This document shows, piece after piece, positions 35,279-45,169 of a DNA stretch of 64,000 nucleotides (position 1 is its first letter; every line of letters begins with the position of its first letter). The notes under the pieces were generated by a model that worked only from the letters and a program-made list of their open reading frames with translations, made no database searches and was not told where the DNA came from. The position numbers were made by a program, and so were the translations under genes. The DNA comes from Natrialba aegyptia DSM 13077 (GTDB lineage: Archaea; Halobacteriota; Halobacteria; Halobacteriales; Natrialbaceae), in the NCBI RefSeq assembly GCF_000337535.1, contig NZ_AOIP01000029.1, positions 53,615 to 117,614 of the forward strand, written 5' to 3'.

Positions 35279-36544
35279 ATGCTGCTGGTCCTGTGTGTCG
35301 ACCTCGACGATGACCTCGGTCGCAAGACGGGTTTTTCGACGCCGGTTATCGGCCGCGAGCCCGTCGAAGAGGCAGCCGTCGCGCTCGCGACCGCAGATCC
35401 GGAGGACTCGGATGTCAACGTCATCTTCCAGGGGTTGCACATCTACGACGACTTAGACGAGCGCGACGAGAGCGTCGAGGTCGCCGTCGTCACCGGGAAC
35501 GATGAGGGCGATGTCAAGGCCAACCGGGAGGTCGGCGACGAGGTCGATACTGTGCTTGCAAGCCTCTCAACGGCGGAAGACGTCACCACGCTCGTCGTCA
35601 CCGACGGTGCACAGGACGAATCCGTGATCCCGATCATCCGCTCGCGAGTGCCGATCGATGGCGTCCGTCGGGTCGTGGTCAGGCAAGCCCAGAACCTGGA
35701 GTCGATGTACTACACCATCAAGCAGGTGCTCGACGATCCCGAAACGCGGGGAACGGTGTTGATCCCGCTCGGAATCCTCCTCCTCATCTACCCGCTCGCA
35801 CTGCTCGGGAGCGCGCTCGAGATGCCCGGATTGGTGCTTGGAACGACTTCGGCTCTCCTCGGTCTCTATCTCATCTCGCGCGGGTTGGGTCTCGGCGAGC
35901 GACTCGACGCGGCGGTCGAACGCGCTCGCCGCTCGCTGTACGCCGGTCGGACGACACTGCTCGCCTACGTCGTCGCCGCCGCGCTGTTCACCCTCGGTGG
36001 GATGAACGGACTGAACACCTTGGAACGAGTGCAGCGTGAGACCACTGGCCGCGTGAGCGCGCCGGTCATGGTCGCCGCGCTCGTCTACGGGTCGATCCAG
36101 TGGCTCGCAGCGGCCGGGATTACGACGAGTCTCGGCCAAATCACCGACGAGTACATCGCGGGGACCTTCGAGTGGCGCTACCTCAACGCACCGTTTTACG
36201 TGCTCTCGATTGCGATCGTCCTCCACGCCGTGAGCGCCTTTTTCCTCGGCACCGTCACGATCACGTATCTCGCAACGGCGCTGACAGCCGGCACGCTCCT
36301 CGGCATCGGAAGCACCCTGCTCTTTGCAGTCGCGGAGTCGAAATTTGCCGACTCGAACGCGGGATCGGAGCGGGGAACCGAAACTGGTGCGGGCTCCCGG
36401 TCGGACTCGGATCTTGGGCCGGGTCCCGGGCCGGAGCCGAGTTCAAACGCAAACGCACACCTGAACGCAAGATCGGTGACGAATACGGAGTCGGAAGCTG
36501 AGGCGGAATCGGAGGAGCGACATGCGACGGACAACCCTCCCTAA
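35279..36544 (+). CDS. DUF373 family membrane protein
   Basis: The 421-aa protein begins MLLVLCVDLDDDLGRKTGFS, with the DUF373 N-terminal domain (about 1-145) containing GREPVEEAAVALATADPEDS and VVTDGAQDESVIPIIRSRVP. About six or seven transmembrane helices follow (155-350) and then a 70-residue Glu/Ser/Asn-rich tail with GPGPGPEPSSNANAHLNA. The ATG at 35279 is 25-30 nt behind a TATA-like CATATACC. The function is unknown; the N-terminal domain looks Toprim/Rossmann-like with conserved Asp residues. Confidence 0.85.
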   Translation: MLLVLCVDLDDDLGRKTGFSTPVIGREPVEEAAVALATADPEDSDVNVIFQGLHIYDDLDERDESVEVAVVTGNDEGDVKANREVGDEVDTVLASLSTAEDVTTLVVTDGAQDESVIPIIRSRVPIDGVRRVVVRQAQNLESMYYTIKQVLDDPETRGTVLIPLGILLLIYPLALLGSALEMPGLVLGTTSALLGLYLISRGLGLGERLDAAVERARRSLYAGRTTLLAYVVAAALFTLGGMNGLNTLERVQRETTGRVSAPVMVAALVYGSIQWLAAAGITTSLGQITDEYIAGTFEWRYLNAPFYVLSIAIVLHAVSAFFLGTVTITYLATALTAGTLLGIGSTLLFAVAESKFADSNAGSERGTETGAGSRSDSDLGPGPGPEPSSNANAHLNARSVTNTESEAEAESEERHATDNPP

Positions 36545-36657
36545 TCCTCGACGACCCTCGATCCCAATCGATAATCCACCGTCGTCACATCGGGTGCACG
36601 TTGCGGTTGCATCCTATCCTCTCCCACCACCATCCCCACTCGCGTTCATATCGACCG

Positions 36658-37500
36658 CTATCGCTCCCGTTCGACGACGAACTCTGCCAACTGTTGCAGA
36701 TACGCGCTGGCATCCGGATCGGCGGCCTCGACTCGATCCAGGGCGGCTAACGCTCGGTCGGCTTCCGATTGCGCACGGGCATTTGCCTCCTCGGGAGAGA
36801 GGTCGGTTACCTGGATGACCGACGGACGCTCCATGGCGGCATCGTGGCCGGTCGGCTTTCCTAACTCCTCGGCATCGGCAACCGCGTCCAGCACGTCGTC
36901 TCTGATCTGGAAGGCGACGCCGACTCGTTCGGCGTACTCGCCGAGCGCCTCGACCGTCTCCGGCTCCGAATCGGCGGCGATCGCCCCGAGTTCAGCCGCG
37001 GCTCGGAAGAGCGCGCCGGTCTTTCGTCTCGCGAGCGTCATGTACTCCGCTTCGGAGGCGGGCTGGGCGGAGAGTTCGGTCGCTTCGCCGACGCCGAGTT
37101 CGACCATAGCATCGGTGACGGCGCGCATCGCGTCGGGATCGGCGGCGAAGAGGTCGAAGGCCTCGCCGAGGAGGCCGTCGCTGGTGATGATCGCGGGGCC
37201 GTGGCCGAAGGCGGCCCAGGCGCTTTCGGTGCCGCGGCGCAGTTCCGAGCGATCGATGATGTCGTCGACGACGAGGGAGGCGGTGTGGACGAGTTCGATG
37301 CCGACGCCGAACTCGACTGCGTCCTCGACGGTGCCGCCGACGGTCTCGCAGGCGAGAATGGTGACCATCGGCCGGACGCGTTTGCCTCCGGAGAGCGTGA
37401 CGTGGCGCACTTCCTCGGAGAGCGCCTCGGGGTCGATACCCTCGACCACGTCGTGGAGACGTTCCTCGATTAGCGCCCGTCTGCGCTCCAGAAGTTCCAT
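36658..37500 (-). CDS. Short-chain isoprenyl diphosphate synthase
   Basis: The 280-aa trans-prenyltransferase has GGKRVRPM (about 38-45), the first Asp-rich motif DDIID (78-82) in SLVVDDIIDRSELRRG, the allylic lysine region ARRKTGALF and the second Asp-rich motif FQIRDDVLD. It makes farnesyl or geranylgeranyl diphosphate for archaeal lipids and quinones. The residues before the first motif are small (A, S), which allows C20 or longer, but chain length is uncertain. At 280 aa it is shorter than most archaeal GGPP synthases, so it may be a paralogue. Confidence 0.9.
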   Translation of the reverse strand: MELLERRRALIEERLHDVVEGIDPEALSEEVRHVTLSGGKRVRPMVTILACETVGGTVEDAVEFGVGIELVHTASLVVDDIIDRSELRRGTESAWAAFGHGPAIITSDGLLGEAFDLFAADPDAMRAVTDAMVELGVGEATELSAQPASEAEYMTLARRKTGALFRAAAELGAIAADSEPETVEALGEYAERVGVAFQIRDDVLDAVADAEELGKPTGHDAAMERPSVIQVTDLSPEEANARAQSEADRALAALDRVEAADPDASAYLQQLAEFVVERER

Positions 37501-37597
37501 TGGCAGCGTTTGGGAAGGTGGGAAAAAGTACGTGACGGTTCGGTCGACGGTTCGTGAGTGCGTGCCTTAGTTCGCCCCGTTCACGCAACTCGAGCCG

Positions 37598-40225
37598 TCA
37601 GTTGCTCCCATCGTCGACTTCGTCGTAGGTGAACGGATCGACGGGTTCGTCGTCCGCAGCCGTCTCGTCGTCTGTATCCGTCTCGGCATCAGCATCGTCG
37701 CTGGATCCGGCTTCGACGTCGTCCGAGTCGGAATCGGGTTCGGACGCGGACTCCGTCTCGGAGTTAGCTTCTGAGTCGGATTCTGAGTCAGGCTTCGTCC
37801 CGCTCGCCGCCTCGGTATCGGCCGTGTCGTCGCTCGTCGATTCGTCCAGTATCGTGCCCGAGTCACCGGTCGTCGCGAGTTCAGCCGACGCGTCGTCGGT
37901 ACCGGCGTCGGTTTCGAGATCGGTCTCGTCGAACTCGAGCGTTGGCTCGTAGTCGCCGTCGACGAGTTCGCCGGGCGAGACGCCCGCCGACTCGACCGCG
38001 GAATCGGTGTCGAAGCGGTCGAGCATCTCGTTCAGGTGCGAGGCCTGGTTTGCGAGCGAGCCGGCGCTTTTCGTGACCTCCGAGAGGGCGGAGGTCTGTT
38101 CCTCAGCAGCGGCGGCGACGCGCTGGGATTCGGTCGCCGTCGATTCGGAGATGTCCGTCGCCGTCGAGACCATGGCGACGACCTCCTGGGTCGAGGCGGC
38201 TTGCTGTTCGGTCGTCGCGGAAATCTCCTGGACGCCGTCGTTGGTCTCCTGTGCGTAGTCGGCGATCTCGTCGAGCGCCTCCGCGGCGTTCTCGACCGCG
38301 TCGACGTGCGAGGAGATCTTGTCCGCCGTCTTCTCGACCTCCGTCGCCGTCCGTTCGGTGCGGTCGTTGATCCGCTCGAGACGCGTCTCGATGTCCTCGG
38401 CCGTCTCCTTCGTGTCGGCGGCCAGTTCCTTGACCTCGGCGGCGACGACGGCGAACCCTTCGCCTTTCTTGTCCCCGCTGCCGCTCCGGGACGCTTCGAT
38501 GTTCGCGTTCAGCGCGAGCATGTTCGTCTCGCGGGCGACCTCCGTGATGAACTCGATCAGTTCATCGATCTGTTCCATCTCGGCGGTGAGGTCCTCGATG
38601 GCCTCGACGGTCTCGGTCGATTCGGCTTCGATTTCGTGCATGCCTTCGATCGCCTCGCGGGCCGCTTCGCGACCGTATCGGCCTGTTTCGGCCGTCTGTT
38701 CGGCGATGTCGGCGACCTGGTTCGACGAGGCGGCGATCTGTTCGGTGGTCGCCGAGAGGCCGCTCATCTCGTCGGAGACCGCCTGCAGGTTCTTGTTCTG
38801 TCGGTCCGCGCCGTCGGAAATCTCCTGAATGGAGTGACTGACCTGCCCGGACGCGGAGCGAACCTCCTCGGCGCTCGCCGTGACTTCCTCGCTCGCCGCG
38901 GCCACCTCGTCCGCGAAGGACTTGACGTGTGCCGTCGTCTCCTCGAGTTCGTCGACCATTTCGTTGAACGCGACGGCGATGTCGGTCATCGCCTCGTTAT
39001 CGCTTTCGGGATCGAGTCGCTGCGTGAGATCGCCCGCGGCGCACAGTTCCATCACGTCGCGGTACTCGTCGGCCTTCGATTCGAGGTGGTGGTTCATCGC
39101 CTCGGTCTCGGCGCGTGCTTTCTCGGCGTCCGCGCGGGCGGATTCGGCCTCCTGAATCTGGTCTCGCAGCGACGTGCGCATGCTGTCGAAGCCGTCGTAG
39201 AGACGCCCGATCTCGTCGATGCGGGACGTTTCGAGGTCGACCTCGAGATCGCCGCCTTCCATCGCCGCCGCCCGGTCGCGAAGTTCGGTGAGCGGGACGA
39301 CGGTCTGTCGTCCGAGCACGACGCCGACGAGTCCGAGCGCAACCAGGCTCACGAGGACCATCACGATGACGTTCGTGCCGACGTCGCTCGCGACGCCGTA
39401 GGCCTGCTCCGTCGGAACGGTCGTGACCGCGACCCACTCGGTGTCCCCGACGGGGACGTACGCCTGAACGACGTCCTCGTCTTCGATCTGGCTCGACCGA
39501 CCGCCGAGAGCGCCTTCAATCGCGTCCTCGTCGGTCTGATTCGTGAACTCGCTCGAACCGGTCTGGAGCACGGCGTCACCGCGCTGGTCGACGATCGCCG
39601 TCGATCCGGCTGCCCCGTCCTGCTGAAGCTGGTCGACGCGGTACTCGAGCGTTCCGATAACGACCATCACGTGGTCGTCCCGCTCGGGGACCGGGCTCGC
39701 GAAGGCCATCACCTGATCGTTCAGGGCCGCGGATTCGTAGGCCTGCTCCGAGTTCCAGACGTCCTCGTCGAGCGTGAGTTCGTCTTCGAAGTCGGTCTCG
39801 GACCACGGGTCCTCGACGGCGTCGAGTTCGGTACCGCGAAGTTGGGCGTCCGTACTCGTGAGGACTTCACCCTCGCCCGTATCGACGTAGTGGATCGCCC
39901 GCACGTCGACGCCCATCCGCGCCTGTTCTTCGACGATCGCGCCCTGGATCGCCTGCACGTCGCCGTCCTGGACGGCCGGCGTTGCGGACGCGGTCCGCGT
40001 CTGAACGTTCATGTTTGCGACCCAGTCGCCGATCGCTTCGGCCTGTAATTCTGCGGTCGACTGGAGATGGTCGCTCGAATCGTCCCGCACCGTCTGGTCG
40101 ATCTGGGCGTAGCTGACCGCGCCGATGGCACCGATCACGAGCACGACCGCCAGGATCGAAATTACGAACTTGAACAGGTAGCGTCGTCTGATGAACGACG
40201 GCACCAGTTTCGAAAGCGTCGACAT
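37598..40225 (-). CDS. Methyl-accepting chemotaxis transducer (Htr-type), BasT/CosT-like context
   Basis: The 875-aa transducer has a first transmembrane helix (about 20-43), an extracellular Cache-like domain (45-285), a second helix (about 287-310), HAMP domains (about 311-362 and 395-450) and a cytoplasmic signalling domain with the hairpin tip [21 protein letters not shown] highly acidic 100-residue tail ends it. The ATG at 40225 overlaps the stop of the upstream solute-receptor gene by one nucleotide (TGATG), so they are translationally coupled. This resembles the BasB-BasT and CosB-CosT pairs of Halobacterium salinarum. It signals to CheA/CheW. Confidence 0.93.
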   Translation of the reverse strand: MSTLSKLVPSFIRRRYLFKFVISILAVVLVIGAIGAVSYAQIDQTVRDDSSDHLQSTAELQAEAIGDWVANMNVQTRTASATPAVQDGDVQAIQGAIVEEQARMGVDVRAIHYVDTGEGEVLTSTDAQLRGTELDAVEDPWSETDFEDELTLDEDVWNSEQAYESAALNDQVMAFASPVPERDDHVMVVIGTLEYRVDQLQQDGAAGSTAIVDQRGDAVLQTGSSEFTNQTDEDAIEGALGGRSSQIEDEDVVQAYVPVGDTEWVAVTTVPTEQAYGVASDVGTNVIVMVLVSLVALGLVGVVLGRQTVVPLTELRDRAAAMEGGDLEVDLETSRIDEIGRLYDGFDSMRTSLRDQIQEAESARADAEKARAETEAMNHHLESKADEYRDVMELCAAGDLTQRLDPESDNEAMTDIAVAFNEMVDELEETTAHVKSFADEVAAASEEVTASAEEVRSASGQVSHSIQEISDGADRQNKNLQAVSDEMSGLSATTEQIAASSNQVADIAEQTAETGRYGREAAREAIEGMHEIEAESTETVEAIEDLTAEMEQIDELIEFITEVARETNMLALNANIEASRSGSGDKKGEGFAVVAAEVKELAADTKETAEDIETRLERINDRTERTATEVEKTADKISSHVDAVENAAEALDEIADYAQETNDGVQEISATTEQQAASTQEVVAMVSTATDISESTATESQRVAAAAEEQTSALSEVTKSAGSLANQASHLNEMLDRFDTDSAVESAGVSPGELVDGDYEPTLEFDETDLETDAGTDDASAELATTGDSGTILDESTSDDTADTEAASGTKPDSESDSEANSETESASEPDSDSDDVEAGSSDDADAETDTDDETAADDEPVDPFTYDEVDDGSN

Positions 40226-41499
40226 CAGGCGCTCACCCGCTCGAGTTCCGTAATACCGCCATCTGCCTGTTCGTCGAACTCCCAGTACGAGAAGTTCGCC
40301 CCCATCACGTCGCCGTTCTCGTCGAACGTAACCGAACTCGAGGCGCCCTCGTAAGCGACGTTCTCACCCTGCGCTGCGCGTTCGAGTCCCTCGGCGAGCG
40401 ACGCCGGCGTGATCGTCTCCCCCGGCGTATACGTCACGGACCGCATCGCGTTTCTGATCGCCGTCCCGTCGTTTTGCCCGGCGTAGGCGTTCGCGAGCAA
40501 CAGGACCGCCGACGCGTCGTAGGAGTGGGCCGTAAAGAGCCCCGGTTCCTCGTCGTAGGCGTCGACGTACTGCTCGCTGAACTCGTCGTAGCCCGGTCCG
40601 CTTGCGAGCGGGGCCGTCCCGCGGATTCCGTCGAGCGAGTGCTCGGTGCGTTCGTGGAGCGTGCTCTCTTGCATCCCTTCGGTGACGAGGACGTCGACAT
40701 CGTCGCGCGCACCGCGGTCGGCCAGGTCGTCGAACAGCTGCGCCCCGGTATCGGGGTAGCCGATAACGACCAGGAGGTCGGGATCGTCCGCCAATGCGGT
40801 ATCGAGCGCATCGTCATAGGAGTCTGCACCCTCCGTGACGGCCACTTTAGCAGTGACCGTGCCGTCCTGTTCGGATTCGAACGCCTGCGAGAACGACTGT
40901 GTGAGCTGCCAGCCGTAGTCGTTGTCGACGTACAGGGACGCCGCGCTTTCGGCACCGAAGTCCGCGACGGCCTGTTCGGCGAGCGCGACTGCCTGCAACG
41001 AGTCCGACAGCGCGGTGCGAAAGCTCAGTCCGGCGTCGTTCACCGAGGTGATCGTCGGCGAGGTCGCGCCGGCCGAGCAGTTGACGACCCGGTACGGAAT
41101 CAGCACCTGTTGGGTCGCCTGCAGCGTCACGTCGGAGGCCAGCGGCCCGTTGACCATCGGGTAGCCCGCATTGACGAGGTCGTTCGCGCTCTGGACGCCC
41201 GCGCTGGGCGAGGTCTCCGTGTCACCGACCTGATAGTCAATCGATAGGTCTGTTTCGTCCTGGAATCGTTCGATCGGTAACAACGCAGCATCTCGAGTCG
41301 CTGCCCCGATCCCCTCGAGACCGCCGCTGAGCGGACTCAGTATCCCGAGTTTGAGCGTTCTGTCTGTACCACCGACACTGTCGTCGGCTTGTTCATCCGT
41401 GCCAAGCACGGGAACGTCAGAAAGGCATCCGGCAAGCCCGCCAAGTGATGCGGTACCGGCCCCCACCAAGAGTTCCCGGCGATTCGGTCGGAACGTCAT
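40225..41499 (-). CDS. Tat-lipoprotein solute receptor (type 1 periplasmic-binding fold)
   Basis: The 424-aa protein has a twin-arginine signal (RR at 7-8) and lipobox LAGC with Cys25, then the type 1 periplasmic-binding fold of branched-chain amino acid receptors: [75 protein letters not shown]. There are no ABC permease or ATPase genes beside it, and its only partner is the coupled transducer, so a sensing rather than transport role is likely. The ligand is unknown. Confidence 0.9.
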   Translation of the reverse strand: MTFRPNRRELLVGAGTASLGGLAGCLSDVPVLGTDEQADDSVGGTDRTLKLGILSPLSGGLEGIGAATRDAALLPIERFQDETDLSIDYQVGDTETSPSAGVQSANDLVNAGYPMVNGPLASDVTLQATQQVLIPYRVVNCSAGATSPTITSVNDAGLSFRTALSDSLQAVALAEQAVADFGAESAASLYVDNDYGWQLTQSFSQAFESEQDGTVTAKVAVTEGADSYDDALDTALADDPDLLVVIGYPDTGAQLFDDLADRGARDDVDVLVTEGMQESTLHERTEHSLDGIRGTAPLASGPGYDEFSEQYVDAYDEEPGLFTAHSYDASAVLLLANAYAGQNDGTAIRNAMRSVTYTPGETITPASLAEGLERAAQGENVAYEGASSSVTFDENGDVMGANFSYWEFDEQADGGITELERVSA

Positions 41500-41520
41500 A
41501 TCCGTGCTATCAGATTACTG

Positions 41521-41556
41521 GTTTATAATTGTGCTGTACAGTCACCGAAAACTGTA
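41521..41556 (-). promoter_or_regulatory. Promoter and inverted repeat of the receptor-transducer pair
   Basis: The minus-strand TATA (AATTATAAAC, about 41521-41530) is about 25 nt before the ATG at 41499. Directly upstream lies TACAGT (41537-41542) and ACTGTA (41551-41556), a perfect 6-bp inverted repeat with an 8-nt spacer, at the position of an activator site just beyond the TATA box. The surrounding 41500-41743 is AT-rich and otherwise empty. Confidence 0.45.
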
Positions 41557-41743
41557 TAAATATATCTGACACTCTCTTCAAATGATTAATTATTGGTCGG
41601 TGTTAACTACACACGTGGCTGTTCGAGAGACGGAACCAGCGGTGCGGAACTGATATTCTATAGACTGTCTCCTGCAGAAATTCCCCTCTATAATCCTCGT
41701 TTATGACTACTAACCGCCACAAAGCCGCAGTGAGGAGAGTTCG

Positions 41744-42697
41744 TTACTGGAATTCCTCGGTCAGTGCCGGGACGACGTCGAAGAGGTCGTCGTGGATCGC
41801 GTAGTCGGCGATGTCCATGATCGGCGCGTTGGGGTCCGTGTTGATCGCGACGATCGTATCGGAACCTTTCATGCCAGCGACGTGCTGGACCGCACCGGAA
41901 ATACCGATCGCGATGTAGACATCGGGCGTGACGACTTTCCCGGACTGACCGACCTGCCGGTTCTTCGGCAGCCAGCCGTTGTCGACGATCGGGCGCGACG
42001 AGGAGACCGTCGCGCCGAGTGCGTCCGCGAGATCGCGGATGATGTCGAGGTTCTCCTCTTCCTCGATCCCGCGGCCGACGGAGACGAGCACGTCCGCCTC
42101 GCTGATGTCGACGTCGCCGCCGCCGACTTCCTCGAAGCCGTTGACGGTGGAGCCGACCGCGTCCTCGTCGATATCGGCCTCGAACGCTTCGACGGACGCA
42201 TCGCCGGTTCCTTCCGCAGCGGGCCACTCTGCCTCGCGGATCGTGACGACGGCCTCGCCGTCGAGTTCGTTCGTCGTCTCGACCTTGCCGCCGTACATCT
42301 CGCGGGTCGCAGTCAGCGTCTCGCCGCTGGTCTCGAGGTCGACCGTGTCGGTGACGACCGGTAGTCCGAGTCGGTTTGCGACGGCGGGCGCGTAGTCGAG
42401 GCCGTTGACGCTGTTGGGCGTGAGAACGTACTGCGGTGCGAGTTCGTCGTAGAGTTGCGTGATCGCCTGCGTGTAGACGTCGTGGTTGAACTCCTCGCCG
42501 TGGGAAACGGTGTGGATTGCGTCGACGCCCTCGCGGTTTACCTTCTCGGCGAACTCGTCGACGGTGCCGCTGATGACGGCCAGATGGAGGTCGCCGCCGG
42601 TCTCGTCGGCGAGTTCGCGCCCGGCGGTAATGAGTTCGTAGCTGGAGTCGCGCAGTTCGCCGCGGCGGTGGTCAGCGACTGCGAGGACGTCCGTCAT
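41744..42697 (-). CDS. etfA: Electron transfer flavoprotein, alpha subunit
   Basis: The 317-aa protein has the ETF alpha architecture: an N-terminal half with [20 protein letters not shown] (about 88-107) and the FAD-binding C-terminal domain with [27 protein letters not shown] (about 233-252), [20 protein letters not shown] and [20 protein letters not shown]. With EtfB it carries electrons from acyl-CoA dehydrogenases to the quinone pool. It overlaps etfB by four nucleotides, and no ETF-quinone oxidoreductase gene is adjacent here. Confidence 0.95.
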   Translation of the reverse strand: MTDVLAVADHRRGELRDSSYELITAGRELADETGGDLHLAVISGTVDEFAEKVNREGVDAIHTVSHGEEFNHDVYTQAITQLYDELAPQYVLTPNSVNGLDYAPAVANRLGLPVVTDTVDLETSGETLTATREMYGGKVETTNELDGEAVVTIREAEWPAAEGTGDASVEAFEADIDEDAVGSTVNGFEEVGGGDVDISEADVLVSVGRGIEEEENLDIIRDLADALGATVSSSRPIVDNGWLPKNRQVGQSGKVVTPDVYIAIGISGAVQHVAGMKGSDTIVAINTDPNAPIMDIADYAIHDDLFDVVPALTEEFQ

Positions 42698-43485
42698 GGG
42701 GCCACCCCCTTGTCGCGGAGCAGTTCACCTAACTCCGCGGCGGTCTCGTCGGCGCTGCCCTCCCAGACGGTGACGTCGCTCTCGCTCTCGGGTTCGTACA
42801 TGTCGGTGAGCTCGAGGGCGGACTCGACGGCGCTCTCGTCGACGCCGAGATCGGCGAGCGTCTGCACGTCGAGTTCCTTGCGCTGAGCCTGGCGAATACC
42901 GCGCAGACTCGCGTAGCGTGGTTCGTTGATCCCCGTCTGAATCGTCAAGACGGCGGGCAGTTCGATTTCGGTAAGTTCCTCGACACCCCCCTCGAGTTCT
43001 CGTCGGACCGAGGCGACGTCGCCGTCGAACTCGTGTTCGAGGTGGTTGACGACAGCGCCCCACTCGTAGCCGATGTCCGCGGCGAGGGAGACGCCCGTCG
43101 CGCCGAAGCTGTCGTCGCCGGCCTGGACGCCGGTTAGCACGAGATCCGGGTCCTCCTCTTCGACGACGGCGCGCAGGATTTCGGTCTTGGCGTCGACATC
43201 GAGCAGGTCGATACCGTCGAGGGAATCGTCCCAGACGCGAACCGCGCGATCCGCGCCCTTGGCGAGCGCCTGGCGGATGGTCTGTTCGCAGTCTTCGGGG
43301 CCGATGGTTACCGTCACGACTTCGTCGGCGACGCCAGCTTCCTGGAGCTGGACGGCCTCTTCGACGGCGTAATCGTCCCACTCGTTGAGGTCGGCACCGA
43401 GGTACTGGTCTGCAATCTCCGTTCCCTCGATTTCGAACTCGTCTTCGACGGTCGCAACTTCCTTGACCGTAACGAGGATCTTCAT
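42694..43485 (-). CDS. etfB: Electron transfer flavoprotein, beta subunit
   Basis: The 263-aa protein begins MKILVTVKEVATVEDEFEIE and has the AMP-binding region VLTGVQAGDDSFGATGVSLA (about 116-135) and the ETF beta signature VRRELEGGVEELTEIELPAV. Its stop overlaps the etfA start (ATGA). It forms the cytoplasmic electron shuttle with EtfA; a link to the acyl-CoA ligase of this window through beta-oxidation is plausible but not shown. Confidence 0.95.
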   Translation of the reverse strand: MKILVTVKEVATVEDEFEIEGTEIADQYLGADLNEWDDYAVEEAVQLQEAGVADEVVTVTIGPEDCEQTIRQALAKGADRAVRVWDDSLDGIDLLDVDAKTEILRAVVEEEDPDLVLTGVQAGDDSFGATGVSLAADIGYEWGAVVNHLEHEFDGDVASVRRELEGGVEELTEIELPAVLTIQTGINEPRYASLRGIRQAQRKELDVQTLADLGVDESAVESALELTDMYEPESESDVTVWEGSADETAAELGELLRDKGVAP

Positions 43486-43515
43486 CGTTTATCACTCGCA
43501 CGTCACCCCCGTAAA

Positions 43516-43528
43516 CGTTTTCGAAACG
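43516..43528 (-). promoter_or_regulatory. Palindrome upstream of etfB
   Basis: CGTTTTCGAAACG is a 13-bp dyad (CGTTT, TCG, AAACG) 31-43 nt before the etfB ATG. It lies just upstream of a GTTTAC TATA-like element. It could be an operator, or chance. Confidence 0.25.
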
Positions 43529-43719
43529 CACAGTATTGGAGTCGGCGTTCACTTGACACGTCGATCCTGGGCTGTCCCGTCCGCGTTCGTGGTCGAGGGG
43601 CGAATCCGCGCGACCGCCATCGGCCAGCGGACACACGAGCGACGAGGATCGGCGGCTCGACGGCCACCGCGCGCACACAAGACGGAAACGGTTTAACGCC
43701 GCCACCGGTAGTACACCGT

Positions 43720-44232
43720 ATGGCAGACTGTCCACTGGCCGACGACTGTCCGAGTTTCTCCGAACGGATCTCGGGAATGGGCTGTCAACACTACGGCGAC
43801 CGTGGCGGTAAAGAGTGGTGTAACCACTACAGCCAGCCGATCGAGGACCTGAAGACACAGCCGGTCAAAGCCGGCGAGGAAGTCGTCATCGACGTCGTCG
43901 ACATGCACGAAAGCGGTGCCGGCGTCGGGCGAACCGAGGACGGGTTCATCGTCATGGTCGACGGCGTGCTCCCGGAAGCACGCGCTCGCGTGGAGATTAC
44001 GCGGGTACACAGCAACCACGCCCGCGCAGAGGAGTTGGAACTGCTCCCGATGGACGGTGAACTCGACGAGTCGGATGGAGACGAGCCCGACACCGACGAA
44101 CCGACTGCAGACGCGGATTCGGACGACACCGCGGACGAGAACGGTGACGGCGATACTGAGACTGACACTGACACCGATAGCGGCCAGACCCGTGAACGCC
44201 TCGGCAGTCGCGAGAACTTCTGGGGCTCCTGA
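43720..44232 (+). CDS. TRAM-domain RNA-binding protein with N-terminal cysteine cluster
   Basis: The 170-aa protein starts with Cys residues at 4, 10, 22 and 34 (ADCPLADDC, GMGCQHYG, KEWCNHY), a possible metal or iron-sulfur site. A TRAM beta-barrel domain covers about 48-108 (VKAGEEVVIDVVDMHESGAG, VGRTEDGFIVMVDGVLPEAR). A long Asp/Thr-rich acidic tail follows. TRAM proteins bind RNA and in archaea may act as RNA chaperones; the Cys cluster suggests redox or metal control (inference). The start fits a GTTTAACG TATA-like element about 25-30 nt upstream. Confidence 0.85.
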   Translation: MADCPLADDCPSFSERISGMGCQHYGDRGGKEWCNHYSQPIEDLKTQPVKAGEEVVIDVVDMHESGAGVGRTEDGFIVMVDGVLPEARARVEITRVHSNHARAEELELLPMDGELDESDGDEPDTDEPTADADSDDTADENGDGDTETDTDTDSGQTRERLGSRENFWGS

Positions 44233-44492
44233 TCGGCCTATCGAGTCCGGGACCACGCGTCTCGAGTGGACAGTCGACCGTCGGACACCGGACACCAGAC
44301 ACCAGACACCGATTCCCCATCATCGTCGACGGCCATCCGGACCATCCGCGCACAACCCACAATTGGACAGTCATGCGGTCGGTGAACTCGATTCTGCGAT
44401 CCGTTGGCGACCGGTTCGTTCCCGAGAGCGTCAGTCTGAGGGAGCGACCGGGAGAGCTTTGATCCCGCCTCCGTTTAGTTCGAATACGCCAT
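44233..44492. other. Intergenic region before the Tfx gene
   Basis: No gene is recognised here. It contains a short tandem repeat at 44283-44310. GCTTTGAT (about 44456) and GTTTAG (about 44472) are weak TATA candidates for the downstream mini-ORF/Tfx unit. Confidence 0.45.
44283..44310. repeat. Tandem repeat of a 7-bp unit, four copies
   Basis: Units GGACACC, GGACACC, AGACACC, AGACACC follow each other without gaps, probably from slippage in non-coding DNA. Confidence 0.8.
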
Positions 44493-44573
44493 ATGAGCAC
44501 GCGAGTTCAGGACGAGCGGAGCCGTCCCGCCGGTAGTGGTGTCTGTGCACGGAGGCGATCACGATATCCATGA
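44493..44573 (+). CDS. Possible 26-aa upstream ORF coupled to the Tfx gene
   Basis: An ATG at 44493 opens a 26-codon frame (MSTRVQDERSRPAGSG and a basic end ARRRSRYP) whose TGA overlaps the Tfx start as ATGA. The exact overlap suggests translational coupling or an upstream regulatory ORF. Length and Arg-rich composition make it also compatible with chance. There is no homology that I recognise. Confidence 0.35.
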   Translation: MSTRVQDERSRPAGSGVCARRRSRYP

Positions 44574-45034
44574 TCGACGAGGTCGACGAGTTGCTCGCGG
44601 AGATCGGTTTCGAGGCCGAGACGAGCGTGCTGACCGATCGGCAGGCCCAGGTGCTCGCGTTGCGCGAGCGGGGGACTTCCCAGGCCGATATTGCGGCCGC
44701 ACTCGGGACCTCGCGGGCGAACGTCTCTTCGATCGAGGCGAGCGCCCGCGAGAACGTCGAAAAGGCCCGCGAGACGGTCGCATTTGCGGAGGCGCTTCGC
44801 GCGCCGGTACGCGTTCGCGTTCCGGCCGGTACCGACCTGTACGATGTCCCGAACCGAGTCTACGACGCCTGCGACGACGCCGGCGTCAAAGTCGATCACA
44901 CCGCACCGGATCTGATGAAGGTCGTCAGTGACGCGGCGGGGCCGGCAGTCACCGGACGACAGATTTCGACGCCGCTGATCATCGGTGTGACCTCGGAGGG
45001 GATGGTTCGCGTTCGCCACCAGGACGGCGAGTAA
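44570..45034 (+). CDS. Tfx family DNA-binding protein
   Basis: The 154-aa protein has an N-terminal helix-turn-helix (about 20-62: SVLTDRQAQVLALRERGTSQ, ADIAAALGTSRANVSSIEAS, a sigma-70 region 4-like motif) and a C-terminal domain with VRVRVPAGTDLYDVPNRVYD and TGRQISTPLIIGVTSEGMVR. Tfx was described in Methanothermobacter as a regulator of the tungsten/molybdenum formylmethanofuran dehydrogenase operon; haloarchaeal homologues keep the DNA-binding domain but have other, unknown targets. Confidence 0.88.
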   Translation: MIDEVDELLAEIGFEAETSVLTDRQAQVLALRERGTSQADIAAALGTSRANVSSIEASARENVEKARETVAFAEALRAPVRVRVPAGTDLYDVPNRVYDACDDAGVKVDHTAPDLMKVVSDAAGPAVTGRQISTPLIIGVTSEGMVRVRHQDGE

Positions 45035-45169
45035 GTGCCGCGACGAGCGGGGCCAAACGGCGGGGATGAGACCGAACGGCAGACATGAGGCCGAACGGCG
45101 AGAACGGAAACGCGAGATTCGACGCCGGCAGCCCCCGATCAATTTGGTTCTCCGCGTCGTCGCTTGGCT

